Counted from the stretch's first letter, positions 20,574 through 32,070 are shown. The stretch: 64,000 nucleotides of DNA from Narthecium ossifragum (GCA_963920575.1 OY986968.1:5821485-5885484); one strand, 5' to 3'. Notes: a model not told the origin generated them from the sequence alone. Numbers and translations are program-made.

Positions 20574-22286
20574 CTAATGGAACTTGAGAAGTAGATGGAG
20601 TTGCATTGAGAGGTTGAGATGTAAGATCATGATCTGGACATTCCTCATCCAGTTTTTCAATATTAGCAAAGGTCTTCCCACTTCGCAGAGTAGTGACAGC
20701 TTGGACGTGTTCATGGGAGGACTCAACGGAAGACCTCTAGGGTTAGTAATGGGTTGACTTGGTAAGGTACCTTCTTCTCTCCTATGCATAGAATTAGCCA
20801 ATTGACCCATTTGAGTTTCCATCTTAGCTAAAGCTTGAGAATGGGAATGAACCAATTGGGTACAAGCTTCAAAAGACTCAAGAGCCTTAACAAGTCTATC
20901 CTCAATGACAGAACTTCGATTTGGTTGTGGTGGAGGAAGAGATGGTTGATTTTGAGATCCATACGGTTGATACCCCCAAGACTGAGAAGGTTGAGATTAA
21001 TAAGGTACTTGAGATAGATAATTTTTAGGCGGCATAGATGGTGGCTGAAATTTCGGAGGGTAATTTGGATTTTGATTATTCATCGATGGTCTAGGATTGA
21101 AAAAATCAGACTGTTGACCAGGTTTTCTCCAAGAGAAATTCGGGTGATTCCGTAAACCAGGATTATATGTATTAGAATATGGATCGTAAGCTAGTTTGGA
21201 ATTATTATAAATAGCATTTACAAGTTCCTGAACTAATTCTGGATAATGGGGCGCTAAATGACAATCAGTTACATCATGACCAGAATTGGAACATAAGAAA
21301 CACATATCTCCTGAATACGGTGGCAATGAAGGATTTGAAGATACAACTTGGTTTGTAGTCTGAGTCAGAACTTGGTCAAGCTTCCTACTTAGGATATCTA
21401 CTTGTTGAGCTAAACGAGTAGATTCATTTAATTCCAGGGTACCTCTAGGTCTAGCTTGATTGGATGAATCTCGGGTATTCCTATACGATGAAGCATGATG
21501 TTGAGAATTCTCCGCTAATCTCTCAAAAAGCCTCCATGAATCATCAAGAGGATTCGTAATAAACACTCCTCCACAGGCGGCATCAATAGTCATTTGGTGT
21601 CTCTCCTTAAGACCATTATAAAAATTCTCTATGATAGCCCATTGAGGGAACTGATGCTGAGGACACTTCCTAAGGAGTTCCCTATATCTATCCCATGCTT
21701 CATGAAAAAGTTCATCGTCGGCTTGCTTGAAGGATGAAATTTCTTTCCTAAGATCACTGGTCTTGGTAATTGGAAAGAATTTAGCAAGAAATTGGGTTTG
21801 AAGTTGAGGCCAAGTCGTGATGGATCTGGGCTCTAAAGATGTAAGCCAATATTTAGCTTTGCCCTTGAGAGTAAAGGGAAAGAGTTTCAATTTCCACGCA
21901 TCATCAGTAAAATTATTGACTTTCACGGTCGAATTAATCAAGATAAATTCTTCTATATTGTTGTAAGGATCTTCATGAGACAGACCATGAAAGGCAGGAA
22001 GAGATTGCAGAAACTGAGGCTTGATTTCATAGTGGGCAGCTCCTATCACTGGGGGTTGAATGCATGAATTTGAAGTAAATGAAGTAGGAATGTAAAAGTC
22101 TTTCATATTCATGCGACCTTGATCTTCGTGATGGGTCGGATTTTCTTCATGATCATGATGATCATCTACGTTAGGGTTCTCCATGGATGAATCAGGTGAA
22201 ATATTCACAGGTCGATGCAATGCAGCACGAGAATTCAAGAATTCTTGCAATGTAATATTTAAATCTGAATCTTCACTAACATTCAT
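20574..22286 (-). pseudogene. Athila gag (element C)
   Basis: The frame starting at 22286 (MNVSEDSDLNITLQEFLNS) contains the Retrotrans_gag core (FTDDAWKLKLFPFTLKGKAK, HEAWDRYRELLRKCP, FYNGLKERHQ). Near residue 334 is a CCHC zinc knuckle (CFLCSNSGHDVTDC). It stops at 20997-20999 (TAA after SQVPY), but the same frame reads on through SQPSQSWGYQPYG and QMGQLANSMHRREEG. A one-base shift near 20735 then leads into the protease frame. One stop and one frameshift therefore separate it from an open gag-protease frame. Confidence 0.87.
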
Positions 22287-22530
22287 CCATATACCACATC
22301 ACCAGAACAACCATGGTTTAAAGATACAAACAGTGCTATCTCGGTGAAGCTTTGACCGATGCTCCTTCTCTGCTTGGAAGGTGCTTCGTCAAAGTCCCTA
22401 ACACACGATTAAAAAGATAGGAAATATTAACACTGGTACTATTTTTGGTTTTTTATATAATAAACGACAGAAATAAAGATAACTAATTGAAATAAAACTA
22501 CACTAGGCAATTAATCTCAATAAACCGTGA
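22287..22530 (-). mobile_element. Element C leader between primer site and gag
   Basis: This is the 5' untranslated leader of element C on the minus strand. I see no gene, repeat or recognised motif in it. Confidence 0.6.
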
Positions 22531-22548
22531 TCCCCGGCAACGGCGCCA
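22531..22548 (-). other. Primer-binding site of element C (tRNA-Asp type)
   Basis: Minus-strand TGGCGCCGTTGCCGGGGA matches the primer site characteristic of Athila elements and lies six bases inside the 5' LTR end. Confidence 0.9.
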
Positions 22549-22554
22549 AAATTC

Positions 22555-23136
22555 TGACACGCCTTGAAAAGTGTCGTTATCTTAACAAGTACGTCAAAAT
22601 TAGAAATTTATAATCCGAATCACTAACTAACTACCTTATGGGTAGATAGTAATGAGTCCGAGTCGAATCCACAGGGAAATAATGGTTTAAGTCGTATACT
22701 AGTTATAATTCCTAGCCAAGGAGTTGGGAAAAAGATAATCTTTTGGATTTTATCTAGAACTAAATTAAAAAGATAAGAAAACGAATAACTAATAAAAGAT
22801 ACGATAATGTCAAGGAAATCTAATCAATAATAAAGAACTTACTAGGTATTACTAAGATAAGAGCGAATAAATCAACTCAGATAGTTCACATAGTCGATAG
22901 GTGAATGGCTAGAATTCCTACCGCTCAACGACGATCAATAAAGTCCGACGTTGGGGATAATATCAAGAATTGATATTGGTAAGTAATCAAGATGGTTCTG
23001 ACACCTTGAGATCATCTAATAGAATGTATCAAGGATTAGAGTTACCCTAGTGGTTCTGGCACTAGCGTAGTGGTACTAGCACATACGAAATCCCTAATCT
23101 TGAATTAAGATGAATAACGGATTAAGAAGTGGTCAT
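22555..23136 (-). mobile_element. Element C 5' LTR, first part
   Basis: The LTR begins on the plus strand at TGACACGCC and is interrupted at 23136 by element B. It carries the U5-type motif (CCTGTGGATTCGAC, GATTCGACTCGGACTC region, minus strand). The rest of the LTR resumes at 35053. Confidence 0.9.
23132..23136 (+). repeat. Target site duplication of element B (left)
   Basis: GTCAT precedes B and is repeated exactly at 35048-35052. A third, mutated copy (GTTAT, 24567-24571) follows the first B LTR internally and marks a rearrangement. Confidence 0.88.
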
Positions 23137-24566
23137 TGATGAGTCACTAAATGTTCATGATTAAACCCCTTAATTTACCTTTGTTACGCCTAGAGTATTT
23201 GTATTTGATAGTTTGTTAGTTGATTTCAGGTTTAATCATGCTTTGAGAAGAAATGCAAGAAATTCGGTTAATATGCTGAAATACACTGCTCCGTCGACTG
23301 TTAGCACAATATAGACCAGAAATTATTCGTATGTCCAAATATTCTGAAATTTGGGTGACATCTAGAAGACATCAAGACGTACAATTTTCATGTTGCACAC
23401 TTTTAGAGATTACTGATGGATTGATAGCAGATTTGAAGAAGATGAAGATATTAAGCTGCTAGAAGACTGGTCCGTCGACGCCTGGGAGAATATTCGCCAG
23501 ATATTCTAGATAACTCCAAATATTATCACATCTTAGGGAGCTGACATAGGACTTCCAAATCTACATCTTTCGTGTTGGACTCAATTCCAAATTCCGGACT
23601 GGTTGAGCCCAGTCGCGACCAGAAGAAGCTGTCAGGGTTGAACCAGGAATTTTGAGTTACACTTGAGGTCTAACTTAACCCTAAACCCTAATTCCGGGAA
23701 TTAAGATATAAAAAGGGTTTGGTGGCTGGAAAACAGGGGCCTCGATAGAGAGAAATAGAGGAATTCAGATTGGAGAAGAAGACGGAGATGCGGAGTGGAT
23801 CCCTAACCTTCTTCATCGAACACATAGATCTCATCCAAAAGATGAGTGGCTAAACTCTATAGTTAGGGATCTCATGAAGCTTTAGTGTAGCTTCCGTGTA
23901 TTTTCTAGTTGGATTCTTGTATCTTTTCAAAGACATGATCCTATGAATATGGTTTTATTTTATAAAGAGTGGAGGGAACAGAGTTCCTCGACGTATATTC
24001 AGACCTACTTGATTGCTGTGCTTGATGGTAGAGATTCGTAGGATGGTTTTCATGTTGCTTTTGTGTATGCCTTTGAGATACTCTATGCTAGATTAAGATA
24101 GGTTCTACTCAGATTAAGTTCGAAGACAATCTATGCTAAGTTTGGATAGGTTATGCCTTAGGGAAACAATCGCATTATTTTAGGGATTCATGTAAGCTTA
24201 AGAAGCTGTGAATCCATGATGTCAATATAAGAAACAAGAGGATAACTAGAGAATACGGGAAGTGAAACTAAAGTGGATTGAGTAATCCCTAGGTTTTCTC
24301 TCATCGATCTATTTCCATTTCGTTAATCGCTTTCTTAATTAGTTTTAATTAATCAATTTCGAAAACCTCAAATCAATCCTTCTTCGCTTTAGGATTAGAG
24401 TGTTGAGAGTTAATTCTGATTTTTCTTGTTAGTCAAAGTTTTCCCTGAGGATCGACCCCGTATTTCACCATTATTCTATCTTATTAATTTAGTGTTGAAA
24501 GAAAGGTTTATAAATTTCTAAATTGCGTTTTGCATACGTTTTAACGACGACGTTTGTGAGCGATCA
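23137..24566 (+). mobile_element. Element B 5' LTR
   Basis: This 1430-bp LTR runs from TGATGAGTCACTAAATG to GAGCGATCA and is the same length as the 3' copy (33618-35047). A TATA-like TATAAAAA is at 23707-23714. The U5 motif (CCTGAGGATCGACCCCG) is Athila-like. No GATCGATC array is present. It is followed by C-LTR sequence instead of a primer-binding site. Confidence 0.92.
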
Positions 24567-25230
24567 GTTATAATGGTTCGCATTATGTGTAATGGTCCTA
24601 GCATTACAAGGCATTTAATCACGAGAAGAAAATCCTCACATCCATGGTCCTAGCATAGACGTTTGACGAGGATCCCTAATCTCAAGCCCTAACATGCAAT
24701 ACTCAAAACCAGCGATCATAATCTCTGCGTAACTTTCACATCCGAACTCGAAATGAGATGATTCAAGATTCGGTGGAAAGCTAAGGAAGAGATTTACAAC
24801 TTTTGTGTTTTCAGTTTTCAAAGATTCCGGCTGTACAACCACGGAAAAACCGAGGAAAGACAGGCCGAATTCTAGGGCATATAGGAACAAATCATTCATC
24901 CATAAAATAAATCAACACCAATAGATATAAAGAAAATATAAATCAATCCATTCAACCATCAAAGTATGATTTACAACTCATGATCTATAGAAAACCCTAG
25001 AAATATTCCTTATTACATCATAGAAATCCCTAGGTTAGGGTTTAGTTACTCATCTTAGGGAGGAGATCCGTCGATGAAGGTTGTCGCCGCGCTCCACCCA
25101 TGGATCTTCCACCAAAGATCTAACCTAATTTGTGGAAAAGAAACTAAGAGAAACCCTAAGAGATGAAGAAAATTCGGCCATGGAAGGCTGCCAAAACGCC
25201 CCCAAAGAAGGCTATTTATAGCCTAAGACT
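24567..25230 (+). repeat. Duplicated C-LTR segment replacing the 5' internal region of B
   Basis: These 664 bp match the sequence that flanks the far end of B (35048-about 35712), including shared variants that distinguish it from the C 3' LTR. It therefore copies the right-hand flank of B. It ends at CCTAAGAC and joins directly to mid-gag (TTCAACATTTTAATGATG). The B primer site, leader and gag start are missing. Confidence 0.88.
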
Positions 25231-26794
25231 TCAACATTTTAATGATGATGCCTTTAGACTCAAGCTCTTCCCTTTTTCTTTGAAAGACAAGGGTAAACAT
25301 TGGCTTCAAACTCTAGCGTCAAATTCGATTTCAACTTGGGACCAACTTCAGGATGTCTTCCTTAAGAAATATTTCCCGATCATCAAAACTCAAAATTATC
25401 GAACCATGATTATCTCTTTCAAGCAAAATGAAGATGAGATGTTTCATGAAGCTTGGGAAAGATTTAAGGATCTTCTTAGAGAGTGTCCCCATCATGAGGT
25501 ACCTGAGTGGCAGTTAGCCCATTCATTTTATAATGGTCTTAATGATCATTATAGGACAATGGTCTAAGCTTGCTGCGGGGGTGTTGTTCTTAGTAAGCCA
25601 TGGACCACCCTTTGGGAAATGTATAATAATCTTGCTGAAAATTCACAACACAATGCCTCAGTCTTTAGGAGTCGGTCTACCAATGTTCGTAATTCTCGGG
25701 GAATTTATGAAATTTCTGAATTCCAAAGTCTCTCTGCACAAGTAGCCCTCCTAACTAAAGATTTAAACCAATTGAAAACAGGCCAATCTCTTGTTCAACA
25801 ACTGCCTAACACTTCTCTTGAAACCTGTGCCCTTTGCCTTAATTCTGATCACCATATCACTGATTGTCATCTGGCCCCCAATTTCCTTGACTTTGTTCAG
25901 GAACAAGCTAATGCAACTTATGGTTTCTCCAAGCCCCAGAGCAATCCTTATTCTAATACCTATAACCTAGGTTGGAGAAATCACCCTAATTTTAGTTGGA
26001 AGCCACAACAATCAAGTAACTCTTAAGGGCAAAACAATCCAACTAATACTTTTACTCTCAAGTACCCACCTAAGTCCTTTACAAATCCAAACCCTGGGTA
26101 CTCTTCACAGTATCCTCAGAATACCTCACAACCTCCTCCTGAGTCATCAATTGAGCCCGCTTTAAATTCTATCATGAGTACACTTTTAGAGATGAGAGGT
26201 GATTTCAATATGGACATGTCATCCATGAAGGTCGAAATTTCAACTGTCAAAGGTGATGTCTCCGTATTGAAAAACAACTTATCTTCAACGATTCAATCCG
26301 TTTCAAATTTAGAAAAACAAGTTGGGCAGCTATCTAATAACATGGCTAAAAGAGAGGAAGGTCATTTGCCAAGTCAATCTGTCACCAACCCAAGAGGCCA
26401 GCACTATGTAGAGAGCCAAAACTTAGAGAGTGCCAAGGCCGTTGTAACCCTCAGAAGTGGCAAAACAGTAGATAACCAAATAGGTGAACCTGTCCAGCTG
26501 GATGATCCAACAACCGACCCGATGATCAATCATCCATCCCAAGATGATTCTTGCTTTTCACCTGATACTGGCAAATCTGATTCTAGAGAGCCTGATCCAA
26601 ATAAATATATTCCGAAAGTTCCTTTCCCAGCAGCTCTTAAGGATCCTTCTTCAACCATAAAAGCCCGAAAAACTGCCGAAGAGATCCTTGAAACTTTTAA
26701 GCAAGTCAACATCAACATTCCTTTGCTTGATGCCATTAGACAAATTCCTTCTTATGCCAAATTTCTTAAGGATCTGTGCACCCATAAACGCTAG
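25231..26794 (+). pseudogene. Athila gag, 5' truncated (element B)
   Basis: The plus-strand frame enters at LQHFNDDAFRLKLFPFSLKD and includes HEAWERFKDLLRECP and FYNGLNDHY. A zinc knuckle (CALCLNSDHHITDC) lies near 25827-25868. A long coiled-coil-like stretch (about 26190-26340) precedes QVGQLSNNMAKREEG. In-frame stops occur at 25565 (after RTMV), 26024 and 26792. Two of the three match a C-to-T change relative to element E. There are no frameshifts. Gag would build the particle and bind RNA. Confidence 0.9.
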
Positions 26795-26806
26795 GCTAAA
26801 TCCAAA

Positions 26807-29395
26807 GTGTCTAAAAAGATCTTCCTCACTGAGCAGGTTAGTTCAATTTTGAAACATGATACACCTCCCAAACTAAAAGATCCTGGTACCCCTACCATAC
26901 CATGTTATATAGGAGACTACCATATTGATGGTGCCCATCTTGACTTAGGTGCCAGTGTTAACCTTATGCCTTATTACCTGTATAAGAAATTTGGGATGGG
27001 AGAACTTAAACAGACATATGTGATTTTGCAATTAGCTGATAGGTCCATTAATACACCTAGAGGTATCCTAGAAGATGTTTTAGTCAAAGTGGATAATTTC
27101 TTCTTTCCTGTAGACTTTGTTGTCTTAGACATGGAACCTGCTATCCACTGTAAAAAGACTGTACCCATTATCCTAGGACGCCCCTTTTTGGCCACAGCTA
27201 ATGCTTGCATAAATTGTAGGACGGGGGTGATGGATGTTTCTTTTGGTCGCATGCATGTTAAATTGAATATTTTTAAAACTGCATGTTTGCCTGAGCCTGA
27301 TGATGATGAATGTTATAATGTTGAGATTTTGACTGAATGTATTGATGATAAATCTCATTCTATGATAACCGATAAATTGTCTGAAATTGTGAGTGAATAT
27401 GATTTTAGTCATGATGATGATGACATGAAATTATATAATGATGAATTGACTGCTATTCTACATGAATATGATTCGGATGATGAGAATGATGATAGGATAC
27501 GAATTGCACAATCAAAAGATGATTGTGGAACACAAATGGATTCTGGACCGACCGATCGGCCTCTTGGGCGATCGATCGCTCCAGATCCGACCGATCGCAC
27601 ACCTGAGCGACTGGTCGGTTATGATTCTGGAAACGGCCGAGAGACCGTCGCCTGGGTTGTTGAACCCCTTCCATCACTCTCATCAACTCCTGCTCCTACC
27701 TCACTGGAGTCACCACCTGAACTTGAACTTAAACCACTACCTAAAACTCTAAAATATGTTTTCCTGGGATTAAACTCTACTCTTACCATTATCATTTCTT
27801 CATCCTTATCTTCATATCAGGAGAGTCAACTTGTTAATGTTCTTAAGGATCATAGGAAAGCAATAGGTTGGACCGTCGCTGATATGAAAGGTATTGATCC
27901 CTCGATTTGTATGCATAAAATTCACTTAGAGGATGAGTCTAAAACTATTAGGGAAATGCAACGCCGTCTGAATCCGAATATGAAGGAGGTAGTGAAGAAA
28001 GAAGTGGTGAAACTTTTAGATGCCAGTATTATTTATCCAATTTCTGATAGCCAATGGGTCAGCCCTACGCAGGTAGTACGTAAGAAATCTGGTCTAACCG
28101 TAGTAGAAAATGATAAAGGAGAGCAAATCCCGATGTGCCAAACTACAGGATGGCGTGTTTGTATTGATTATAGGAAACTTATTGCTTTGACTAGAAAAGA
28201 TCACTTCCCTCTTCCTTTCATTGATCAAATCTTAGAAAGACTTTTCGGCCAGAGCTATTATTGTTTTCTAGATGGATATTCAGGGTATAACCAAGTTGCA
28301 GTTGATCCTCAAGATCAGGAGAAGGCTACTTTTACTTGCCCTTTCGGTACTTTTGCTTATCGTAGGATGCCTTTTGGTCTTTGTAATGCACCTGCGACAT
28401 TTCAAAGGTGTATGATGGCCATCTTCTCTGACATGATTGATAAATTTCTTGAAGTCTTTATGGATGAATTTTCGGTGTTTGGAAATTCTTTTGAACCTTG
28501 TTTAGACAATCTCTCTAAAGTTCTTGATCGATGCATTGAAACCAATCTTGTCCTTAGTTGGGAAAAGAGTCATTTCATGGTTCAAGAAGGAATCGTGTTA
28601 GGGCACATTGTTTCAAAACGTGGTATAGAGGTCGATAGGGCTAAAGTTGAGTCAATTTCTAAATTACCTCCACCGACTTCTGTGCGTCAAATTCGCTCTT
28701 TTCTGGGTCATGCTGGATTTTACCGCCGTTTCATCAAAGATTTTTCTAAAATTTCACGACCCTTATGTGAATTACTAGCCAAGGATGTCCCCTTTATCTT
28801 CAATGATGCTTGTTTGACTTCTTCCAAGACTATTCGTGATTTACTGTCTACCGCACCTATCGTTCATTCACCTGATTATTCCCTACCGTTTGAACTAATG
28901 TGTGATGCCTCTAATTCTGCCATAGGAGCTGTGTTAGGACATCGAGTAAATAAAATGTCGCATGTGATCTATTATGCTAGCAAGACCCTCTTTGAATCTC
29001 AATTAAATTATACGACTACTGAGAAGGAACTGTTAAAACAAATTTTTGCATTGGAAAAGTTCCGTTCCTATCTCCTAGGTTCCAAGATCATTATCTATAC
29101 TGATCATGCCGCTCTGTGATATCTTTTAGCCAAAAAGGATGCCAAACCTAGACTGATTCGCTGGATCTTGCTTTTGCAAGAATTTGATCTAGAGATTAGG
29201 GATAAGAAGGGTTCAGAAAATGTAGTTGCTGATCACTTGTCCCGCCTTCCTTTGGAACACATTCTTGATAACACTCCTGTTAATACCTCCTTTCCAGATG
29301 AGCATCTCTTTCAGGTGACTCGTTTTTCACAACCGTGGTATGCCCATATAATTAATTTTCTTGTTTCCGACAAGCTTCCTGATTCTTGGTCTTAA
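26807..29395 (+). pseudogene. Athila protease, reverse transcriptase and RNase H (element B)
   Basis: Domains in order: aspartic protease (DLGASVNLMP; ILGRPFLATANAC), an acidic linker with a four-site GATCGATC-like array (27550-27616), then RT (CIDYRKL, FTCPFGTFAYRRMPFGLCNA). RT ends in FMDEF where FMDDF is expected, so the second active-site aspartate is Glu. RNase H follows (MCDASNSAIGAVLG; TEKELL; TDHAAL). An in-frame TGA at 29117 interrupts RNase H (CGA-to-TGA type). The frame continues (DHLSRLPLE) to a TAA at 29393. Confidence 0.92.
27550..27616 (+). repeat. Four-site GATCGATC-like array in B protease-RT linker
   Basis: GACCGATC, GATCGATC, GACCGATC and GACTGGTC start near 27550, 27570, 27589 and 27609, a step of 19-20 bp. 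They encode a degenerate peptide repeat (DRPLGRSIAPDPTDRTPERL). This is the same linker as the array at 4130-4196 of element E. Confidence 0.6.
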
Positions 29396-30631
29396 AACGC
29401 CAAAGACAGATTCTTTTCCCAGATTAAATGTTATATATGGGAAGACCCTGAGTTATTTAAGCACTGCTCTGACCATGTTATCCGTAGGTGTGTGCCCGAG
29501 TCCGAAGTTCATGATATTCTCACTTTTTGTCATACACATGCATGTGGTGGTCATTTCTCAGGTAAGAAAACTGCTGTAAAAGTTTTACAAAGTGGATTCT
29601 ATTGGCCTACGATTTTTAAGGATGCTCATAATTTTTGCCACTCTTGTATTAGGTGTCAAAAGACTGGAAATATATCTCGTAGGAATGAGATGCCTCAAAC
29701 TCCGATCTTAGTTGCCGATATTTTTTATATTTGGGGCATTGACTTCATGGGCCCCTTTCCACCTTCCTTTGGTTTTCATTATATCCTTGTAGCTGTCGAC
29801 TACGTGTCTAAATGGGTAGAAGCTATAGCAACCAAGTCGAATGATCATAAAGTTGTGGTTAAATTTCTTCAAAGTCATATCTTGTCTCGATTTGGTTGCC
29901 CTCGTGCGATTATTAGTGATGGTGGTTCTCATTTCAATAATCAATATTTTGCTTCCCTTATTAGAAAGTACTCTATTAATCATAAGGTAGCCACCCCTTA
30001 TCATTCTCAAACCAGTGGTCAAGTAGAACTTTCTAATAGGGAAATCAAGCGTATCTTAGAGAAAACCGTTCGCATTGACCGCACAGATTGGGCCATAAAG
30101 CTAGACGATGCACTGTGGGCTTACAGGACTGCTTATAAAACGCCTATTGGTATGTCCCCATATCGATTAGTTTTTGGTAAGCCTTGTCATTTACCTGTTG
30201 AATTAGAGCATCGAGCTATGTGGGCCATTAAAAAGCTTAATACTGATACCAATGCCATCACAACGCATAGGAAGCTTAGTTTATGTGAGCTTGAGGAAAT
30301 CCGCAATAAGGCATATTTGAATTCCAAAATCTATAAAGACAAAACAAAAGCTTTTCATGATAAACACATTTCGAGAAGGACTTTTGTTGTTGGGCAGAAA
30401 GTGTGGCTTTTCAATGCCAAATTGCGCCTTTTCCCTGGTAAATTACGTTCTAGATGGTGCGGGCCTTTTATCATAAATAACGTATTCACGCATGGTGCAG
30501 TAGAAATCTGCAATCCACACACGAATGAGATTTTCACTGTTAATGGGCACATATTAAAACATTATGTGGAGGACATCGTTCATGGTGAGGTTATTGAGTC
30601 CGTCGAACTGACGGATCCATGCTATAATTGA
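29396..30631 (+). CDS. Athila integrase (element B)
   Basis: The open part runs 29492-30631 and sits in the same frame as gag and RT. It has the zinc-binding HHCC region (HTHACGGH ... CHSCIRC). The DDE core follows, with D in WGIDFMGP, D in IISDGGSHF and E in [10 protein letters not shown], all present. A C-terminal region ([31 protein letters not shown]) ends the polyprotein. The integrase inserts element cDNA into the genome. It looks undamaged, although the frame upstream has stops. Confidence 0.9.
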   Translation, partial: NAKDRFFSQIKCYIWEDPELFKHCSDHVIRRCVPESEVHDILTFCHTHACGGHFSGKKTAVKVLQSGFYWPTIFKDAHNFCHSCIRCQKTGNISRRNEMPQTPILVADIFYIWGIDFMGPFPPSFGFHYILVAVDYVSKWVEAIATKSNDHKVVVKFLQSHILSRFGCPRAIISDGGSHFNNQYFASLIRKYSINHKVATPYHSQTSGQVELSNREIKRILEKTVRIDRTDWAIKLDDALWAYRTAYKTPIGMSPYRLVFGKPCHLPVELEHRAMWAIKKLNTDTNAITTHRKLSLCELEEIRNKAYLNSKIYKDKTKAFHDKHISRRTFVVGQKVWLFNAKLRLFPGKLRSRWCGPFIINNVFTHGAVEICNPHTNEIFTVNGHILKHYVEDIVHGEVIESVELTDPCYN

Positions 30632-30639
30632 TCTTTTTA

Positions 30640-31180
30640 TGGACGTCGAGCGAAAGACGTAAAATTACGCGCTTCCTGGGAGGCAACCCAGTTTTATGAT
30701 TTTTCCCTCGCTTTGATAAATTTTCTTTGATTTTTAGGATTTTCCAAGATTTTTCCGATTTTTCCATGATTTTCCTTTAAAAATAATCATATTATTTAGA
30801 AAATTGAAATTCCCAGATCACGATCGACTGTCGCAACAACCGTTGCATCGACCGTCCGGCTCTGTTACAAAAACAGCATCTCAGGGTCGATGCAACGATC
30901 GACCGTCAGTGCCTCCACACCTATCTTCTCAGTCACGGTCGATTGACGGATCGACCGTCGGATCGACCGTCGGCTTCTTTTTGCATCTCACGGTCGATCG
31001 GCCGATCGACAGTCGGCTTACTTTATCCTCTCACGGTCGACCGTCGCTATAGTATCCCATGATCATCCAATCCCACGGTCGACCATGGGATCCACCGCCA
31101 ATATTTTATTTCTGCTCGAGCGAAACTTTACTCGGATTACAATCCTACTCCTACTCGATCTCGTACTCTAATTCAAATTG
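30640..31180 (+). mobile_element. Post-pol spacer of B with GTCGATCG-type words
   Basis: Just after pol comes GCGCTTCCTGGGAGGCAACC, a block often found after Athila pol (element C has a matching block). A cluster of palindromic words related to GGTCGATC and CGATCGACCGTCGG follows (about 30818-31085), including a tandem GGATCGACCGTC. No gene is seen. Confidence 0.6.
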
Positions 31181-31192
31181 GAGTTTCTCCTC

Positions 31193-31200
31193 TATTTAAA
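31193..31200 (+). promoter_or_regulatory. TATA-like box upstream of the B 3' ORF
   Basis: TATTTAAA lies 169 bp before the ATG at 31369 and is followed by a C/T-rich leader, as in many plant 5' UTRs. It would give the extra ORF its own transcript. This is prediction only. Confidence 0.35.
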
Positions 31201-31368
31201 TCCGTCCGTTCCTGACTTCCTAGGGCATCTTTTCTTCTTTGATCATCAACCTCCTTCCATCGTCACGTTCCTGCTCTGTTCTTCCCCTGTTTGCCCACGC
31301 CTTCATCGTGACCATCGTCGATCACTTCTCTTGTCTTCTACCACCCAGCCAGAGAACGGACTTCCGAG

Positions 31369-31884
31369 ATGTCTCGATCGAGCCAATCTTCCTACTATTC
31401 TGATGATAGTCCGCCCCGTTCTCCGATGTCCGACTTCGCACCTGGATCTCCAATGTCACAAGCATCGTGGTTCTCCTCCGATGAGGACTCAATGAGTACT
31501 GCCGATTCTTCACCACCACCATCGCCACCCACAATCTTATGCTTTCCGCCTCGTGTTCATTCTGAAGACGATGCACCTGGTGACTCCTCTGACGCCTATC
31601 CTAATGGTTTTGAGTTCTATGGGCCGTTACCTCCAGCAGAGCTGTTTGCCCGTATTGTTTATGATATTCAGCATGCTCCAAACCTTGACGATCCCTGGGT
31701 CTCCTTCAAGAGTCCCAGCGGTTCAAAACTCGTCGTGCCGCCACGTTCCCTCATTGATCCTGCTCTTCTCACGCCTCCTGATTCACCGTATGCATCGGAT
31801 GATCCTGACCGTCCACTGATACCGATGTCTAGTGATTTTGAGTCTAACAATGAAGATAGCGAGGATGAGACGGATGACGACTGA
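31369..31884 (+). CDS. Acidic Ser/Pro-rich ORF in env-like position of element B
   Basis: An open frame of 171 codons lies between integrase and the 3' LTR. The N-terminal third is Ser/Pro/Asp-rich (MSRSSQSSYYSDDSPPRSP; STADSSPPPSPP). A middle part (about residues 80-140) looks ordered (FEFYGPLPPAELFARIVYD; DPWVSFKSPSGSKLVVPP). The end is strongly acidic (SNNEDSEDETDDD). No signal peptide or membrane segment is visible, so it does not look like an envelope protein. I do not recognise the family. A TATA-like box (31193) and an AATAAA (32065) flank it. It may be a captured host gene or an accessory protein. Confidence 0.5.
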   Translation: MSRSSQSSYYSDDSPPRSPMSDFAPGSPMSQASWFSSDEDSMSTADSSPPPSPPTILCFPPRVHSEDDAPGDSSDAYPNGFEFYGPLPPAELFARIVYDIQHAPNLDDPWVSFKSPSGSKLVVPPRSLIDPALLTPPDSPYASDDPDRPLIPMSSDFESNNEDSEDETDDD

Positions 31885-32064
31885 AGAGTTTTGCTGATTT
31901 AGTTTCTTTAGGACTCTCTTAGTGGTTGGTTGTTTCTCTAGTTTTCTTTTATCATGGTGAGATGGTTTGCTATAGAGATGCTTGAGCAGTGAGCTTTTAT
32001 TTTGGAATAGATTTTATATGTTACTTTGGATTCATGTCGATGTGGAACATCATTGTTTATGCTT

Positions 32065-32070
32065 AATAAA
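32065..32070 (+). terminator. Poly(A) signal-like AATAAA after the B 3' ORF
   Basis: AATAAA lies 181 bp after the stop codon of the 171-codon ORF. Together with the upstream TATA-like box it outlines a possible separate transcription unit. Confidence 0.35.

Noticed and set aside
31369..31884. The 171-codon ORF as a retroviral-type envelope gene
   Set aside because: No signal peptide, membrane anchor, cysteine pattern or glycosylation-rich surface domain. Position alone is not enough.
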